A DNA stretch of 64,000 bases, taken from contig NC_079427.1 of assembly GCF_026213295.1 (NCBI RefSeq), positions 32,553,200 through 32,617,199 on the forward strand, given 5' to 3'. The notes under the pieces were generated by a model. The model saw nothing but the letters and a program-made list of their open reading frames with translations, ran no database searches and was not told the origin of the DNA. Positions within the stretch are counted from its first letter, which is position 1. Each line of letters opens with the position of its first letter. The translations under genes were made by a program, and so were the position numbers. This document shows positions 19,930-31,341 of this stretch, in pieces. This stretch comes from Gadus chalcogrammus (taxonomy: Eukaryota > Chordata > Actinopteri > Gadiformes > Gadidae).

Positions 19930-20731
19930 GTAGAAACGGACAAAGGGGCTGGGGGAAGACGAAGATGTCTTCCACCAAAACGCCTCTGAGTAGAGCCGTT
20001 AAAGCAGCCACGCCCCGTGTCGAGTGAGCTTTAATGCCCAACCGTGGTGCTAAGCCCTGCCGAGAATAGGCTAAGCAGTTTAGAGAGAGCGCGGCCCCTG
20101 CCAGCGTCGCTATAACACACAAATGACTGTTGTGTGGAGCGGAACGCGGCCGAGCGTTTCACATACATAGCCAGCGCCCGCACCGGGCACTGGAGATGCA
20201 AATCCGCCTCCGCCTCACTAGAATGAGGCGGGGGGAGAAAAGCCTTAAGCACAATATCTCTTGACCGGAAAGAACTGTTAATGTTCTTTGGGAGGAACGC
20301 AGGATAAGGTCTGAGCAGCGCGAAGGAGCTGTCCTCGTTAAGCAACAAGCAGCTCGGGCTGACAGACAGAGCGGTCAACTCAACGGCCCGCTTGGCAGAA
20401 ACCAAAGCCAATAAAAGTGCCATCTTAAAGGACAGGGCATCCAAATGGGCCTGAGACAGAGGCTAGTCCCACGAAAGAATCTCTTGACCAGTGGATGGCT
20501 GAAGATCGGTCTTCCATCACGGCCTGCATGGCCAGCTGAAACGGCTGCCGCATCGACCTTGATTGTGGAGAAGGCAAAACCTTTTTCCAGTAAGTACTGC
20601 AGAAACGCAAGCACGCTTCCCACCTCGCATTGAGATTGGACAGCATGGTTCCTGTCACACCAATTAGAGAAAACGCCCCACTTCGGGGGAAGAGGGGCAA
20701 AGTAGGGAAGAAGTAGAAGGTGCACAAGCAC
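19930..20731 (-). pseudogene. DIRS tyrosine recombinase, frameshifted
   Basis: Minus-strand pieces, in order: SNWCDRNHAVQSQCEVGSVL and FSTIKVDAAAVSAGHAGRDG (SAM-like N-terminal domain), then a core with LALVSAKRAVELTALSVSPS (first catalytic arginine) and CPVRALAMYVKRSAAFRSTQ. A third frame has GIKAHSTRGVAAL, the H-x-x-R motif. Compared with the copy at 24115-25116 it has lost about 90 bases near 20060-20450 and is frameshifted. The final tyrosine region lies at about 19910-19930. This enzyme replaces the integrase of LTR elements. Confidence 0.85.
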
Positions 20732-21424
20732 TCTAAATAGTGTTGATAACTGCTTCAGGCAAACCTTTGCCCTGCAGGATCAACCTCTCAGGAGCCAATC
20801 CAACAGCCGTCCCGATACATCGGGCGGGTGGGGCACTGTCCCGTGGGCCTGTGAAAGCGCATCCGATATGAACAGCACCGGTCACGGAGCCATCTGTGAG
20901 AGCGTCGCTAGCTCTGGAAACCACAGAGCTGAGCGGTGCTCCGGAGCCTCTATAATGTCTCTCCTGTCTGACCCGTTCCAGAAGAGGAAGGATCAGCTGG
21001 AGCGGGGGAAACACATACAAGAGAAACCGCGGCTAAGGTGTGTGTGCCAACGCATCCAAGATCCCGAGGGTTGAGAGAGAACCACCACCTGCAGTGTGTG
21101 TTGTCCCTGGACGCGAACAGGTCCACCAGAGCTGTCCCAAACCTCTGCCAGATCAATCTGACAATGTCGGGATGTAACCGCCACTCGTTTTGGCGGGGAC
21201 CGCCGCAAGACATGAGGTTCGCCCTGAAGTTCTGGGCGCTCGCGATACGCAGGGCTCTCAGACTGAGGAGATACTGATGAGCCCAAAGTTAGAGCTCTAC
21301 CGCCTTTCGGTGGAGAGCAGAGGAGCGCATTCCCCCCTGTCTGTCCTGATCAGAACGTGGCAGCCATGTACCAGGTGAAAGAAATGCAACAGCACTTTCC
21401 TCACAGCGTCGAGTTCCAACACAT
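20732..21424 (-). pseudogene. DIRS RNase H and connecting region
   Basis: Minus-strand frames include NEWRLHPDIVRLIWQRFGTA, LVDLFASRDNTHCRWWFSLN and YVFPPLQLILPLLERVRQE. These follow RT in DIRS polyproteins and represent the RNase H-like C-terminal part and the linker. Three frames are used, so it is decayed. Confidence 0.75.
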
Positions 21425-22360
21425 TTATGTGTTGGAAGCTACTCGCCTCCGACCGAGTGAGAGAGGCACGTTCCCCCCCAACCCGTCAACGAGGCGTCCG
21501 TGAAGACCACTACGTAGGATGTCACTCTGCCCAGGGGAACACCCCTGAGAAACCGAACGGGGTACGATGAGCACCCTGAGCTGGTGTCGCTTGGGGTCCA
21601 ACCGTTGGCGAGCAAACCACCGCTGGAGTCTGCGCATAAAGAGCAGACCCAGGGGAACCACGGGATGGGCGGCTGCCATCAGCCCTGACAGGCGCATGGT
21701 GGACAGTGCGGTCACATTTCTGCGAACGCAAAGTGATAGTACCAACAGGATGGCGTCTCGTCGAGGAGGCGAGAGCATCGCTTTCATGGTGGCTGAGTCT
21801 AGGCAAATGCCCAAGTAGACTATCTGCCGGCTGGGGAGCGGGGAGCTCTTTTCCCAGTTGATGGAAAAACCCAGGAAAGAGAGATGGTTTATCACCATCA
21901 TGGTGTCCCTTCTCGAAGCCTCCTCTGAGTTGCTCAGAATAAGTAGGTCGTCGAGGTAGAAGAGAACCCTCTTCCCTAACGCCTGAGCGGTCCCAACGCC
22001 ATCTCCACACACTTTGAGAAGGAGCGTGGGGCCAGGGAGTAGCCGAATGGAAGGCCCTGGTACTCGTACGCCACCCCCATAAAGGCAAAGCGGAGAAACT
22101 TCCTGTGTGCCTGCCGAACAGGGACGTGGAAGTAACATGCAAAGATCCAGAATAGGTATCTTCTTCCCTTACTTCTTGGAAACCACGAAGTAGCAGGAGT
22201 AAAACCCTAGGTGTGACTCGTGGGGGGGAACGGTAGTGATGGCCTCCTTCTCCAAGAGACGGGTCACCTCTGCTGCCAGAGCCGTGCTTACCGCTGGGTC
22301 CCGTAGCCCGATCTCTAGCAAGTCATGTTGATCAGTAAAATGCTGAAAGAAAACGGAGGA
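21425..22360 (-). pseudogene. DIRS reverse transcriptase
   Basis: A 237-codon frame (22138-21425) contains GKRVLFYLDDLLILSNSEEA, so the YLDD catalytic motif is intact. FSINWEKSSPLPSRQIVYLG follows, then the thumb and connection (MRLSGLMAAAHPVVPLGLLF). Upstream, across stops and frameshifts, are VTRLLEKEAITTVPPHESHL and GFYSCYFVVSKK (RT fingers). Gag was not located. Only this copy retains RT, since the DIRS at 23288-25338 has lost it. Confidence 0.85.
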
Positions 22361-22379
22361 TGAGTGGTGGTATGCGCCG

Positions 22380-22516
22380 CGTTATGTACACGGTGCCGTG
22401 GGAAATGTGGGCGGTGCCCACGTTGATTGGTGCATAGTTGAAATTTTCAGTGCGTGCGAGCACGGGCCAAGCCCATAAGGCAAAGCCTAGACGGCGTAGC
22501 CTACAGGAAATAGAAC
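22380..22516 (-). repeat. DIRS left inverted terminal repeat
   Basis: The reverse complement of the right repeat interior: CCCATAAGGC(A)AAGCCTAGAC, GGCGTAGCCTACAGGAAA and the final TAGAAC. It matches 25180-25338 of the second DIRS. Confidence 0.8.
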
Positions 22517-22583
22517 CATTCCTAACTGTTGCTAGTTTGAAACATGTCATCAGAAGTAGCATAGAAATTATTTACATAAATTT

Positions 22584-23067
22584 GATTATCTTCTGGTCCC
22601 AGTCTTCATATGCCCCGGATTACACATATGTTGTTTGTGGATTTAAATATAGAGAAAACCCAATGAGATAGAGTACAGGTCTGTATGTGACGTCACGCTC
22701 CCTGTGACTGGCATGGACAAGACCGACAATCTCCCCATCGGCATAACTGAAACTCTCCACATGCCCCGACTTAATGGTTTTCACCTCTTTCGATGCTTTT
22801 ATCCTCCCCTTGGAAAAAAGCGGTGAAGTGGAGCAGAGAGCTCGCCATGTCTGTACCGGAGCTCCAAGTGCGGGTCGTGACGTATATCATTCTCGTCGAG
22901 AGCAGCGAAGAGCTGTAGTTCACAAAGCGGCCTCACACAAAACTTAACATCATCAAACCTCTTCGCAATTTTTTTTTGTTTTCTTTGCCTGAAAATTTAT
23001 CATTTACATCCACAAACAACATAAGTGTAATCCAGGGCATATAAAGACTGGGACCAGAAGATTATTA
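22584..23067. mobile_element. Foldback element with about 65-bp arms
   Basis: Arms at 22584-22648 and 22998-23066 are inverted (ATCTTCTGGTCCCAGTCTT, GGATTACAC, TTGTTTGTGGAT) with about seven mismatches. The interior has no open frame. The next stretch, to 23287, holds a block (GAATAAGTCCCGCCTCCGAGG, TCTATGGAAAATAAC) that recurs inverted at 26075-26190. Confidence 0.65.
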
Positions 23068-24114
23068 CTTTCTCTCTATTGAAACCTATTCATATTTTTC
23101 GATCTCATAGGTCCCATGGGCTCTACCGGAAGGGGTGTGACTTTGCCACTCTATGCGGCTTTGGTCCGTGTCTCCCCAACGTGATGTCATGCAATGCATT
23201 CTGAACGAAATGAGAATCAATAGACCCCTGAAGAATAAGTCCCGCCTCCGAGGCTCTTGGTTCCATGTTTAATTGTCTATGGAAAATAACGATAGTTATG
23301 TTATTATAACTCTAGTTCTATGATTGTAGGCGTAGCCGTCTAGGCTTCACCTTATGGGCTTGTCCCGTGCGCGCGCTGAAAATTCAGCGCGGGCACCGCA
23401 CCTATCAGCGTGGGCACCGCCCACATTTCCCACGGTATCGTGTATATAGCGCGGTGAATACCGTCGCTCATCCTCCACGCTTTTCTTTCAGCATTTGGAG
23501 GGTACAGCAGGTGGGAAACTAGACGGCTACGCCTACAATCATAGAACTAGAGTTATAATAACATAACTATCGTTCTATTTCATGTAGGCTACGCCGTCTA
23601 GGCTTCGCCTTATGGGCTAAGGTGAAGCTGCGAGTGGAGCCCGATCAATGTACTCCTGCTGGACCCCAGTCAAAAAAGCCAAGGAAGTGTAAAACACAAC
23701 AGCTTAATAAAAAACTAATTCCTCCTAGATCAAGCAAGGCAATGATCAAGGGAGAAAAAAGTGAGTCTGTATTGTAAAGACTCCGGCTCTAATCCGTGCT
23801 TCATGGAACCCATGAAAAGGAAAAGAAAAACCAGAGCAACACGGTTTCCATTAGGTCCGCTACTGCCGGGGGCGGAGCCACAGAATCCGGCTCTCCAATA
23901 AGGGGACTCTCTCGGCCGTTTTTAGAAGAAAAAACGGCGGAAGTGCCACACTGGCAAACAAAGCCACCTGACAATTGGCGAGCCAATAGAAAAACCTCCC
24001 TAGCCTATTTTTCATTTGAAAAAAGGTGGGAGAGTTAGACTGGTAATCAAGTCCAACTCGCCAGCCGGCCAGAGGAAATTCAACCACGCCGCTTTAAAGA
24101 ACATGTCTATATTC

Positions 24115-25116
24115 TTAAGCCGTAAAAGGGGTCCCGGACTCTAGCACAGAGTTGCAGAGTGAGCCCCTGGACATGTCTAACATGTACAAACGGACAAAGG
24201 GGCCGGAGGAAGACCAAGACGCAGCCGCGCAGATGTCTTCCACCGAAACGCCCTTGAGTAGAGCCGTTGAAGCGGCCACGCTCCGTGTGGAGTGAGCTTT
24301 AACGCCCAACGGTGGCGCCAAGCCCTGCCGAGAGTAGGCTAAGCAAACACCCTCACATACCCAGCGAGAGAACCGCTGCTTAGAGAGAGCGCGGCCCCTG
24401 CTAGCGTCGCTATAACACACAAACAACTGTTGTGTGGAGCGGAACGCGGCCGAGCGATTCACGTACATAGCCAACGCCCGAACCGGGCATAGGAGATGCA
24501 ACTCCACCTCCGCCTCATCAGAATGAGGCGGGGGGTGAAAAGCCTTAAGCACAATATCCCTCGACCGAAAATAATTAGGATTAGGTCTGAGCAACGCAAA
24601 GGAGCTGTCCTCGTTTAGCAACAAGCAACTCGGGCTGACAGACAGAGCGGTTAGCTCACCGGCCCGCTTGGCAGAAACCAAGGCCAACAAGAGTGCCGTC
24701 TTAAATGACAAGGCATCCAAGGGGGCCTGAGAAAGAGGCTCGAAAGGATCCCTGGACAATCCGCGCAACACGGTGGGGAGATCCCAGCGTGGTGTAAGCA
24801 CGCGTGAAAACAGGCCTAACCCGTCTAGCCCCACGCAAGAATCTCTTGACCAGTGGATGGCTGAAGATCGGTCCACCATCACAGCCTGCATGGCCAGCCG
24901 AAACGGCTGCCGCATAGACCTTGATAGTGGAGAAGGCCAAACCTTTTTCCAATAAGTTTTGCAGAAACGAAAGCACGCTTCCCACCTCGCATTGAGATGG
25001 GACAGCGTGGTTCCTCTCACACCAATTAGAGAAAGGCGCACCACTTCGCCGCATAGAGGGAAGAAGTAGAAGGCGCACGAGCGCTCTGAATAGTGTTGAT
25101 AACCATTCTCAGGCAA
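24115..25116 (-). pseudogene. DIRS tyrosine recombinase, nearly complete
   Basis: A 333-codon frame has the full catalytic set: R151 (SAKRAGELTAL), H275-x-x-R278 (KAHSTRSVAAS), W301 and Y311 (FVRLYMLD). The N-terminal SAM-like domain is partly in a second frame (25078-24701, with SNWCERNHAVPSQCEVGS). A frameshift near 24850 is therefore needed, and the wild-type start cannot be fixed. With no RT in this copy, its likely relevance is as a source of recombinase in trans, if expressed at all. Confidence 0.88.
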
Positions 25117-25175
25117 ACCTTTCTCAGGTTATACCATTCTCAGGCAAGGTTATACCATTCTCAGGCAAACCTTTG
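25098..25175. repeat. Short tandem motif at the DIRS deletion junction
   Basis: ACCATTCTCAGGCAA occurs three times, with GGTTATA or CCTTT spacers. The other DIRS has a single GCTTCAGGCAAACC at the equivalent point (near 20750). Confidence 0.85.
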
Positions 25176-25338
25176 CCCTGTATATAGCGCGGTATTCACC
25201 GCGCTATATACACGATACCGTGGGAAATGTGGGCGGTAGTTATAGGTGGGGATAGGTGCATAGTTTGAATTTTCAGCGCGCGCACGGGACAAGCCCATAA
25301 GGCGAAGCCTAGACGGCGTAGCCTACATGAAATAGAAC

Positions 25339-26074
25339 ATGGGGGTTTTGAATGATCGTACGTGACAAACTCTGCAGGTGGCGAAGAAGTAAAAGCTGCT
25401 CAGGTTTTGAAGTACACACTTTTCCCATCTAGATTCCACTTGGGTTTTGGATTGTCGGGCCCGTTAAAGTAGTTAAGTATAATGAAGAAGCATTATGCTA
25501 ACGCGGATCTGCGCCGACTTAGGACGTCACAACTCTCCCAGTCAAGGTTGCATAGCAACGGCAATGTTTCATAGTTTGTCTTCACTTCACTGGCACCAGA
25601 GCTTGCCTACGGAGGAGGCGGGCGCAATATCAATTATTTTACTATATTTATGCTATATATATGTATTACTATTAATATCTATGAGCTAAAATCTACCATC
25701 AATCTAATATCTCAATCTCATGTCTCAACTATTATCACGGTCTAAAACAAAAGTCGGGTCGTGGAGAAAAGAGGCCAAACTTCTTAGGATTCATCGAGTA
25801 GGATTTATAGACCAATGAAATTACGTGTGAAATGACAATCACGTTAGGTTGTGAACGGTTTCGAGTTACTCCCGCCAAGTATGACGTATGAAGTCTGCGC
25901 CGATCAGAACTAGCTCCCGGTTAGCATTAATAATAGTTAACTACTTTAACAGCCCTGACAATCCAAAACCCAAGTGGAATCTAGATGGGAAAAGTGTTTA
26001 GGTCAAAACCTGAGCAGCTTTTACTCCTTCTCCACCTACAGAGTTTGTCATGTACGATCATTCAAAACCCCCAT
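25339..26074. mobile_element. Foldback element with about 140-bp arms
   Basis: The left arm (25339-25485) has an inverted partner at 25935-26074: ATGGGGGTTTTGAATGATCG, GCTCAGGTTTTGA, ATCTAGATTCCACTTGGGTT and AACTACTTTAA. It abuts the DIRS end directly. The 450-bp centre has no supported gene. Confidence 0.75.
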
Positions 26075-26107
26075 GTTATTTTCCATAGACATTTAAACTT
26101 GGAACCA

Positions 26108-26210
26108 ACTATTTTAGTGGTTTGCTATAGACCGCTGAGGAATGAGTCCCGCCTCCGAGGCTGGAGGCAGGACTCATTCTTCAGCGGTCTATAGCAAACT
26201 GCTAAAATAG
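26108..26210. repeat. About 49-bp inverted repeat (hairpin)
   Basis: ACTATTTTAGTGGTTTGC at 26108 pairs with GCAAACTGCTAAAATAGT ending at 26210. There are four mismatches by eye and a six-base loop. Related sequence occurs at 23222-23260. Confidence 0.85.
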
Positions 26211-27207
26211 TACCTACTCTTTCATATTACATTACATTTTGTGATACCTAACAACATTAAATACAATGGATAACAGTTTAAATCTTTATTACAAACAAGC
26301 AAATTGCACAAATTCTTTGGAAAATGTATCCTGCAACACAGCCTTTAAAGTACGAAGACAATCTATGTAAAGACTATTCATGTTCTGAAAGTATGAAGAC
26401 AATCTATGTAAAGACTATATTCATATTGTGAAAGTATAAAGGAAATCAATGTAAGACAATATTATTGTTGTAGTCATGAATAATTTTAGCAACGGAATGT
26501 ACACAGCCACCAACATACTTAATTTAACGCAAACACTTCACAAGGGGAACACACCACATGACACTCCAGCTCTAGTGGAAGCCTGCTGATTGACAACCGC
26601 GTGCGGATTGACTTCTTTACAGCTGATTGACAACCTCCATGCTGTCATGGTGCCTACGTAGTTTTCCCCTTATGATCTAACCCACGATGCAGAACTTGGT
26701 ACCTTGTCAACTCTTAACCTTGAAATTATGATTCATGAACTTGACAATTTCTTAACCCATAACATATTCCAGTCCATATCTGTGTTTAAAACAACTTAAT
26801 TGAACCTAGTATTAGTATTGAAAAGGTTTCTGTCTACATAATAGCAGAAAAGGAGACATTATTTGAGTGTCTACAGTTTTTCTTTTGTGCCTTTTACTTT
26901 CCACTCAGTCTTTGCTCTACCTAATTAACTTCATTCTTGAACGGCTTTTTCCAAACATGGCAGCCATCGTCCTTCTCCACAAGTTCATAATGCTCCACTC
27001 TTAATAATACACCTCTGTTCTTCCACATTAATGTCTATATTTCTCTATGTTCTTCATTATTGTGAGAATAAATTATAATCCCGATAACTATAGGTTCTTT
27101 CATCTGATAACTCATTCATTATTAAAGCTCTTAAAATGTGTGGGTGCTCGGCAGACCATGCATTGATGCATGGAGAAAGACCGTAGACACCACCTTCCAC
27201 ACTTTGG
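26211..27207. other. Unassigned AT-rich sequence
   Basis: There is no coding frame above about 60 codons. A 23-bp motif beginning GAAGACAATCTATGTAAAGA occurs at 26358 and 26398. On the minus strand GTAATAAAGATT near 26285 could be a poly(A) signal of an unrecognised element. Confidence 0.4.
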
Positions 27208-27215
27208 GTTCACAC

Positions 27216-28054
27216 TAGGGATGAGTCGGTCGCGACCGATTCGTTCACAACGAACGAATCCCGAACGTGAACGACAAGAACTGGTTCCCCAAAACAAGAA
27301 GAACTGGTTCTTTGATTCTTTTTTTTTTTAACATAAACCAAAAATATGGTCACGTAAATAAAATATACAAACGAACAGAGCTTCGTCTCCCCGCAACTTA
27401 TATTGATTGAGTCTACAACGTTCTCAAAGATTCAGCCAATGAGAGGTAGCAATGGTGTTGCACCTGGGTAAACAAATGACAAGACGGTACCGTCGAATAT
27501 GCGCGCTTTCTCTGTCTGACGTATCTTGGGTAATACCATTCGACGTGGGGCCACTCATATATCCCCCTACATACTTTGGAAAATAGACTTGACCTCCATC
27601 TGTTTATTGGATAAACGCATTTCCCAATCCCAGGAGTCTTTGCTCCATTCTACGTCAATTTAAGAACAAACAAAGAAATTAAACTGCAGTTCGTAGTTTT
27701 TATTTATGACCATGAAAATTCTGTAATGCCTGAATAATGAAGAATTAAATGTAAAGTAAAATAAAATTATAAATGTAAAACCATGAATGAAATATAGAGA
27801 GTAAGCAAGTGGTATAAATATTGGTGGGACGTTCAGTTAAACTATAGAGTATACCTTCTCGATTTTCACGGGGGTTAGAGCCTAGAAGTCGTTTAAATTA
27901 TGCTCACGGCCGTCTCGCGGGGGGGGGCAGACACCAAATAACGTAATCTGACGTAACGAATGAATCAAAACGAACAAATCAAACAAACGAATCGTTATAG
28001 TGAACTGAACTGAAAGAACTAGTTCCCGGAAAAGAATCATTTTGCCCATCCCTA
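27216..28054. mobile_element. Non-autonomous hAT with perfect 8-bp TSD
   Basis: Termini TAGGGATGAG and CCCATCCCTA are inverted. GTTCACAC flanks both sides (27208-27215, 28055-28062). Subterminal regions repeat GAACGAATC/GAACTAGTTC-like motifs. The interior (27500-27890) resembles 2445-2885 and has no transposase frame. Confidence 0.92.
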
Positions 28055-28062
28055 GTTCACAC

Positions 28063-29784
28063 AGTCAAGATGGAGCCAACAGCCTGTGACGAAACTATCT
28101 TGTTTGTCATGCGTTTAACAGATACCATCTTCAACAACAAATTTTGGAACCATCTTTATTTGTCGAACTATTTAGTTTAACTTGTTTGTAGCACTTTCAA
28201 CATTTCTAGAGAGGGACATCGTTGAGCTAACACACCCACCCATACACACGCACGCACACACACACACACACTCACAAATAATTTCTGAGAGTAAGTGGTA
28301 TAGCAACGGCTCACTGCTCTTGAACACTTAGTTTGTCTCTGTTCAGAGAGCAGAGAACACCAGCAAACTGCCACCAGTCTCTCCGCTTTGATGTCAACAC
28401 ACAATGACCAGCGATGGAATTGCCAAGCTGTAAATACAGGCTCTGTGGCTCTGCTCTTTATCAGTTGACCTGGTCTCTTGTTTATCTATGTCAGGTAGAC
28501 AAAGTTGCTACTTTCGAACATGCATTGCGTCACCACATTTGCCATGAGCATGTGATGGTATATGTGTGTTGGCAACTTAAACTGAATAGCCGGCATTTAG
28601 TTTTTGCCGCTGAGACTCTGATAATATTCTAACATTATGGAAAGGATCCCTAGATCCCTAGAATGCTTTCTTTCTTTACCTCTCAATTGATCCCCTTCTT
28701 TTTGTTATTGTGTCTAACCAAGTCTCGCTCAAGTAGGAATCTCGCTTTGAAATCTCGCTGTTGCGGGAACGTTCCCGATTTTCATTACAATCTCAACTCT
28801 CCTTCACCCTCAAAAAAGTATTTTAGATGTCACTAAGTTATGGAGTCTAACACAACAAACTTTCCTCTTTCTGGCTCCCACTCCTTCGACAACTTAACTC
28901 TCACAAGGCTTCTGTCTGAGCGAGACTTGTTTAGAATCAAACAGAACAAGATCAAGCCAAAGATAGAGAATCGTTTTATTACTCTGAAGGGATCCTTCTC
29001 ATAAAGTGGCAATCTAATGTCAGCCTCATTGGAATAAACAGGCAGTTTTAGAGGATTTACATTGACAGGGCGGTGTTGCACCAAGGGATTACAATGTGGC
29101 ACATTTTGCGTATATTGCCGCTGCAGTGTTCTGGTTCAATACTGGAAGAAATTATTGATGTGTGCATTAGTCCCTTGGCCCCCAAATTCTCAAAAATGTA
29201 ATTAAACAATGTAATAAAATAACACAAATCTCATAATTTCCTTTACCATGCATTCAGTTTGAGGTCATTGACTGTGATGCCCATTTCAGTTCTAAGACCG
29301 ATTTTATCGAAACAAAACACAGACACACACAAACACACACTCAAACAACAAACCAACCAAAGCAACTTATTATTTTCACCACACTGATTCTAATTGGTTG
29401 AACACAATACTAAATGCTTTAATATATAATTACAGTCATTCATATATATGAATAGATGGTGACCTTCCATGCCAAAATGTGTGATATTATAAATAGATCC
29501 ATTTAAATTACAACACACATATATTATCAGGAGCTCTGGATGCAAAAAAAAATCATAATGATAATCATGAGCTGTTTTTATTTTTTTTTACCAAAAAAAT
29601 ACTTGGTCTTCGGAGATCCCTCAAATTCTAATTAAAGAAATATTCCTACTAGCACCCCCCCCTTGGAAATAAGACAAATGCCCTATTGACACATCAGGTC
29701 CACTGAACGTTTAACAGCCATATTTCTTAAGGCGTCAACAGCATTGATTAAAACATTTGGTCGATGCCATTTTCAAGTGTTGGG

Positions 29785-29786
<2 letters not shown>
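28063..29786. other. Unassigned sequence with a CA microsatellite
   Basis: Holds a (CA)n tract at 28243-28273. Open frames of 72-89 codons (28414-28632 plus; 28833-29102 minus) have no recognisable domain or repeat partner. This is the largest stretch with no transposon signature I could identify, so it is the likeliest true host background. Confidence 0.4.

Positions 29787-29820
<34 letters not shown>
29787..29820. repeat. (GA)17 microsatellite
   Basis: Uninterrupted GA repeat. Confidence 0.97.
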
Positions 29821-29822
<2 letters not shown>

Positions 29823-30208
29823 TGGATTGATAAGAATTTACACTGCAGCGGTCTGCATTCATCTGTTGGCCAATGCTCTTGTAGTTGCTGACCTCTGCCA
29901 GCACAGCAAATTAGTTTGAGGCCAAAGCTCCTGAGCTGAATAAGACAATGATTAAAGTGATCATTCATTCGGGTCGACCATTATATTATAACAGTGCTGA
30001 CCTTAAAATGATCTGAGTATCTCCAACTCAGTCATTAGCCGTCCTTTGTTGGGATCATGGAAGGAGCAGGAAGCTTTTAAAACATTTATATTGGAGATTT
30101 ATGAAAACATGATGAATTGATTGCGCCAAGTTGTAATGTATTCTATGCCTTATTTAGACCACACAATATTTAAGCTAATATTAGTACCTCATTGGACCAC
30201 ATATTACT

Positions 30209-30604
30209 AGTGCTATGTTGTTTTGTATTGTTGTGTATTTGTTCTTTGTATGATTGCATATGGAAATAAATGTGAAGTAGTAAAAAAAAAAAGGGCTGCA
30301 GCCATAGTTTGTTCAGGAAAACGTATTGCCCTCCCTGTATCAACTTCATTCTTACTAAGAAGATATAATGTGGCTCAAGGTCCATCACTGCTGGTGGATT
30401 ATGTGGCCTAGATAATCCACCAGCAGTGATGGACCTTGAGCCACATTATATCTTCTTAGTAAGAATGAAATTGATACAGGGAGGGTAATACGTTTTCCTG
30501 AACAAACTACGGCTGCAGCCCTTTTTTTTTTTACTACTTTACATTTATTTCCATATGCAATCATACAAAGAACATATACACAAAAATACAAAACAACATA
30601 GCAC
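30209..30604. repeat. Inverted duplication, two arms of about 195 bp
   Basis: 30209-30402 and 30414-30604 are near-identical in opposite orientation around an 11-bp centre. Each arm contains an internal A11/T12 tract preceded by AATAAATGTGAAGTAGT, which looks like a LINE 3' end with poly(A). Differences are few (for example CATAGTTT/TAGTTT and TTCATT/TTTCATT). Confidence 0.9.
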
Positions 30605-31267
30605 TTGTTCACTCCGCATTGACCCCTTCAATTCAAATGATATTACACATTCGGCAGGTACACAATTCAACTAATTTAAGGCCATATGCAACCACCCATG
30701 AATTAACACATTTTTACCACACCACATTTCATCGGGAGACACTTCCTCCTGTTGACGTTATGGAGAGTTTGTGTCCGTAATCCAAGGCCGTAATTCCAAT
30801 ATACATTGGGGGGGGACACATCCCCACAAATATTCAGATGTGTTTAAAATGTCCCCCCCAATAATAATAATATATATATAGATGTATCGATATATTTTTT
30901 AATTAACCATTGAAATTAACTTGAGATCTGATTCAATGGAACGACATTTCCTTTTATAATATTAGGACACAGTGAAACCAGACAACGAGGATAAATACTG
31001 GAGAATAGGGAAAATAATTTGAATGGAAAGGATACGAAATATTATGGTCATGTTTATATATTTTAGGAAAAGGAAAAGCAGAGTGAGGAATAGTTGGTAA
31101 CTTGTTTTTCTTTGGTAAACAGCATGTCTGTCTATCTGCGTTCCTGGTCTGTCTGTCTGTGTCCGCCTCCTCTCGCGCTTTGCTCTTTACCTCCCATGGT
31201 GACAGCCCTCATCTTCTTCCTCCTTGATTGCCTGCTTCTGATTGTCTCTTCCTAGTAGTCAGGAGAA

Positions 31268-31268
<1 letters not shown>
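30605..31268. other. Unassigned sequence with a G-rich hAT-like remnant
   Basis: GTAATTCCAATATACATTGG followed by G8 and GTCCCCCCCAATAAT at 30790-30870 resembles the G-rich terminus at 53080-53160. No gene was found. Confidence 0.4.

Positions 31269-31340
<72 letters not shown>
31269..31340. repeat. (TG)n microsatellite, about 36 units
   Basis: Nearly uninterrupted TG from 31269 to 31340. Confidence 0.97.

Positions 31341-31341
<1 letters not shown>

Larger units (their letters stand above)
11438..22516 (-). mobile_element. DIRS-type tyrosine-recombinase retrotransposon, split by two inserts
   Basis: Three blocks make one element once the Kolobok-like insert (11848-13681) and the LTR element (13977-19747) are removed: 11438-11847, 13682-13976 and 19748-22516. 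Order and content match the second DIRS copy at 23288-25338. On the minus strand it runs from the left inverted terminal repeat (ending 22516) through RT, RNase H, tyrosine recombinase, 3' region, internal complementary region and right terminal repeat (11438). DIRS elements integrate through the recombinase and leave no TSD, and I see none. Confidence 0.85.
23288..25338 (-). mobile_element. Second DIRS element, internally deleted (no RT)
   Basis: Inverted terminal repeats at both ends (23288 onward; 25180-25338) share GCCGTCTAGGCTTC, TTATGGGCTTGTCCCGTGC and ATTTCCCACGGTATCGTGTA. The internal complementary region at 23518-23625 joins CATAACTATCGTT to CTATTTCATGTAGGC. Only the tyrosine recombinase remains. 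The left repeat follows immediately upstream of it, across a small repeat cluster (25098-25175), and everything corresponding to RT/RNase H is gone. Confidence 0.88.

Noticed and set aside
28833..29102. 89-codon minus-strand frame
   Set aside because: Some protein-like composition, but no recognised domain, no splice signals I could pair, and no second copy in the window.
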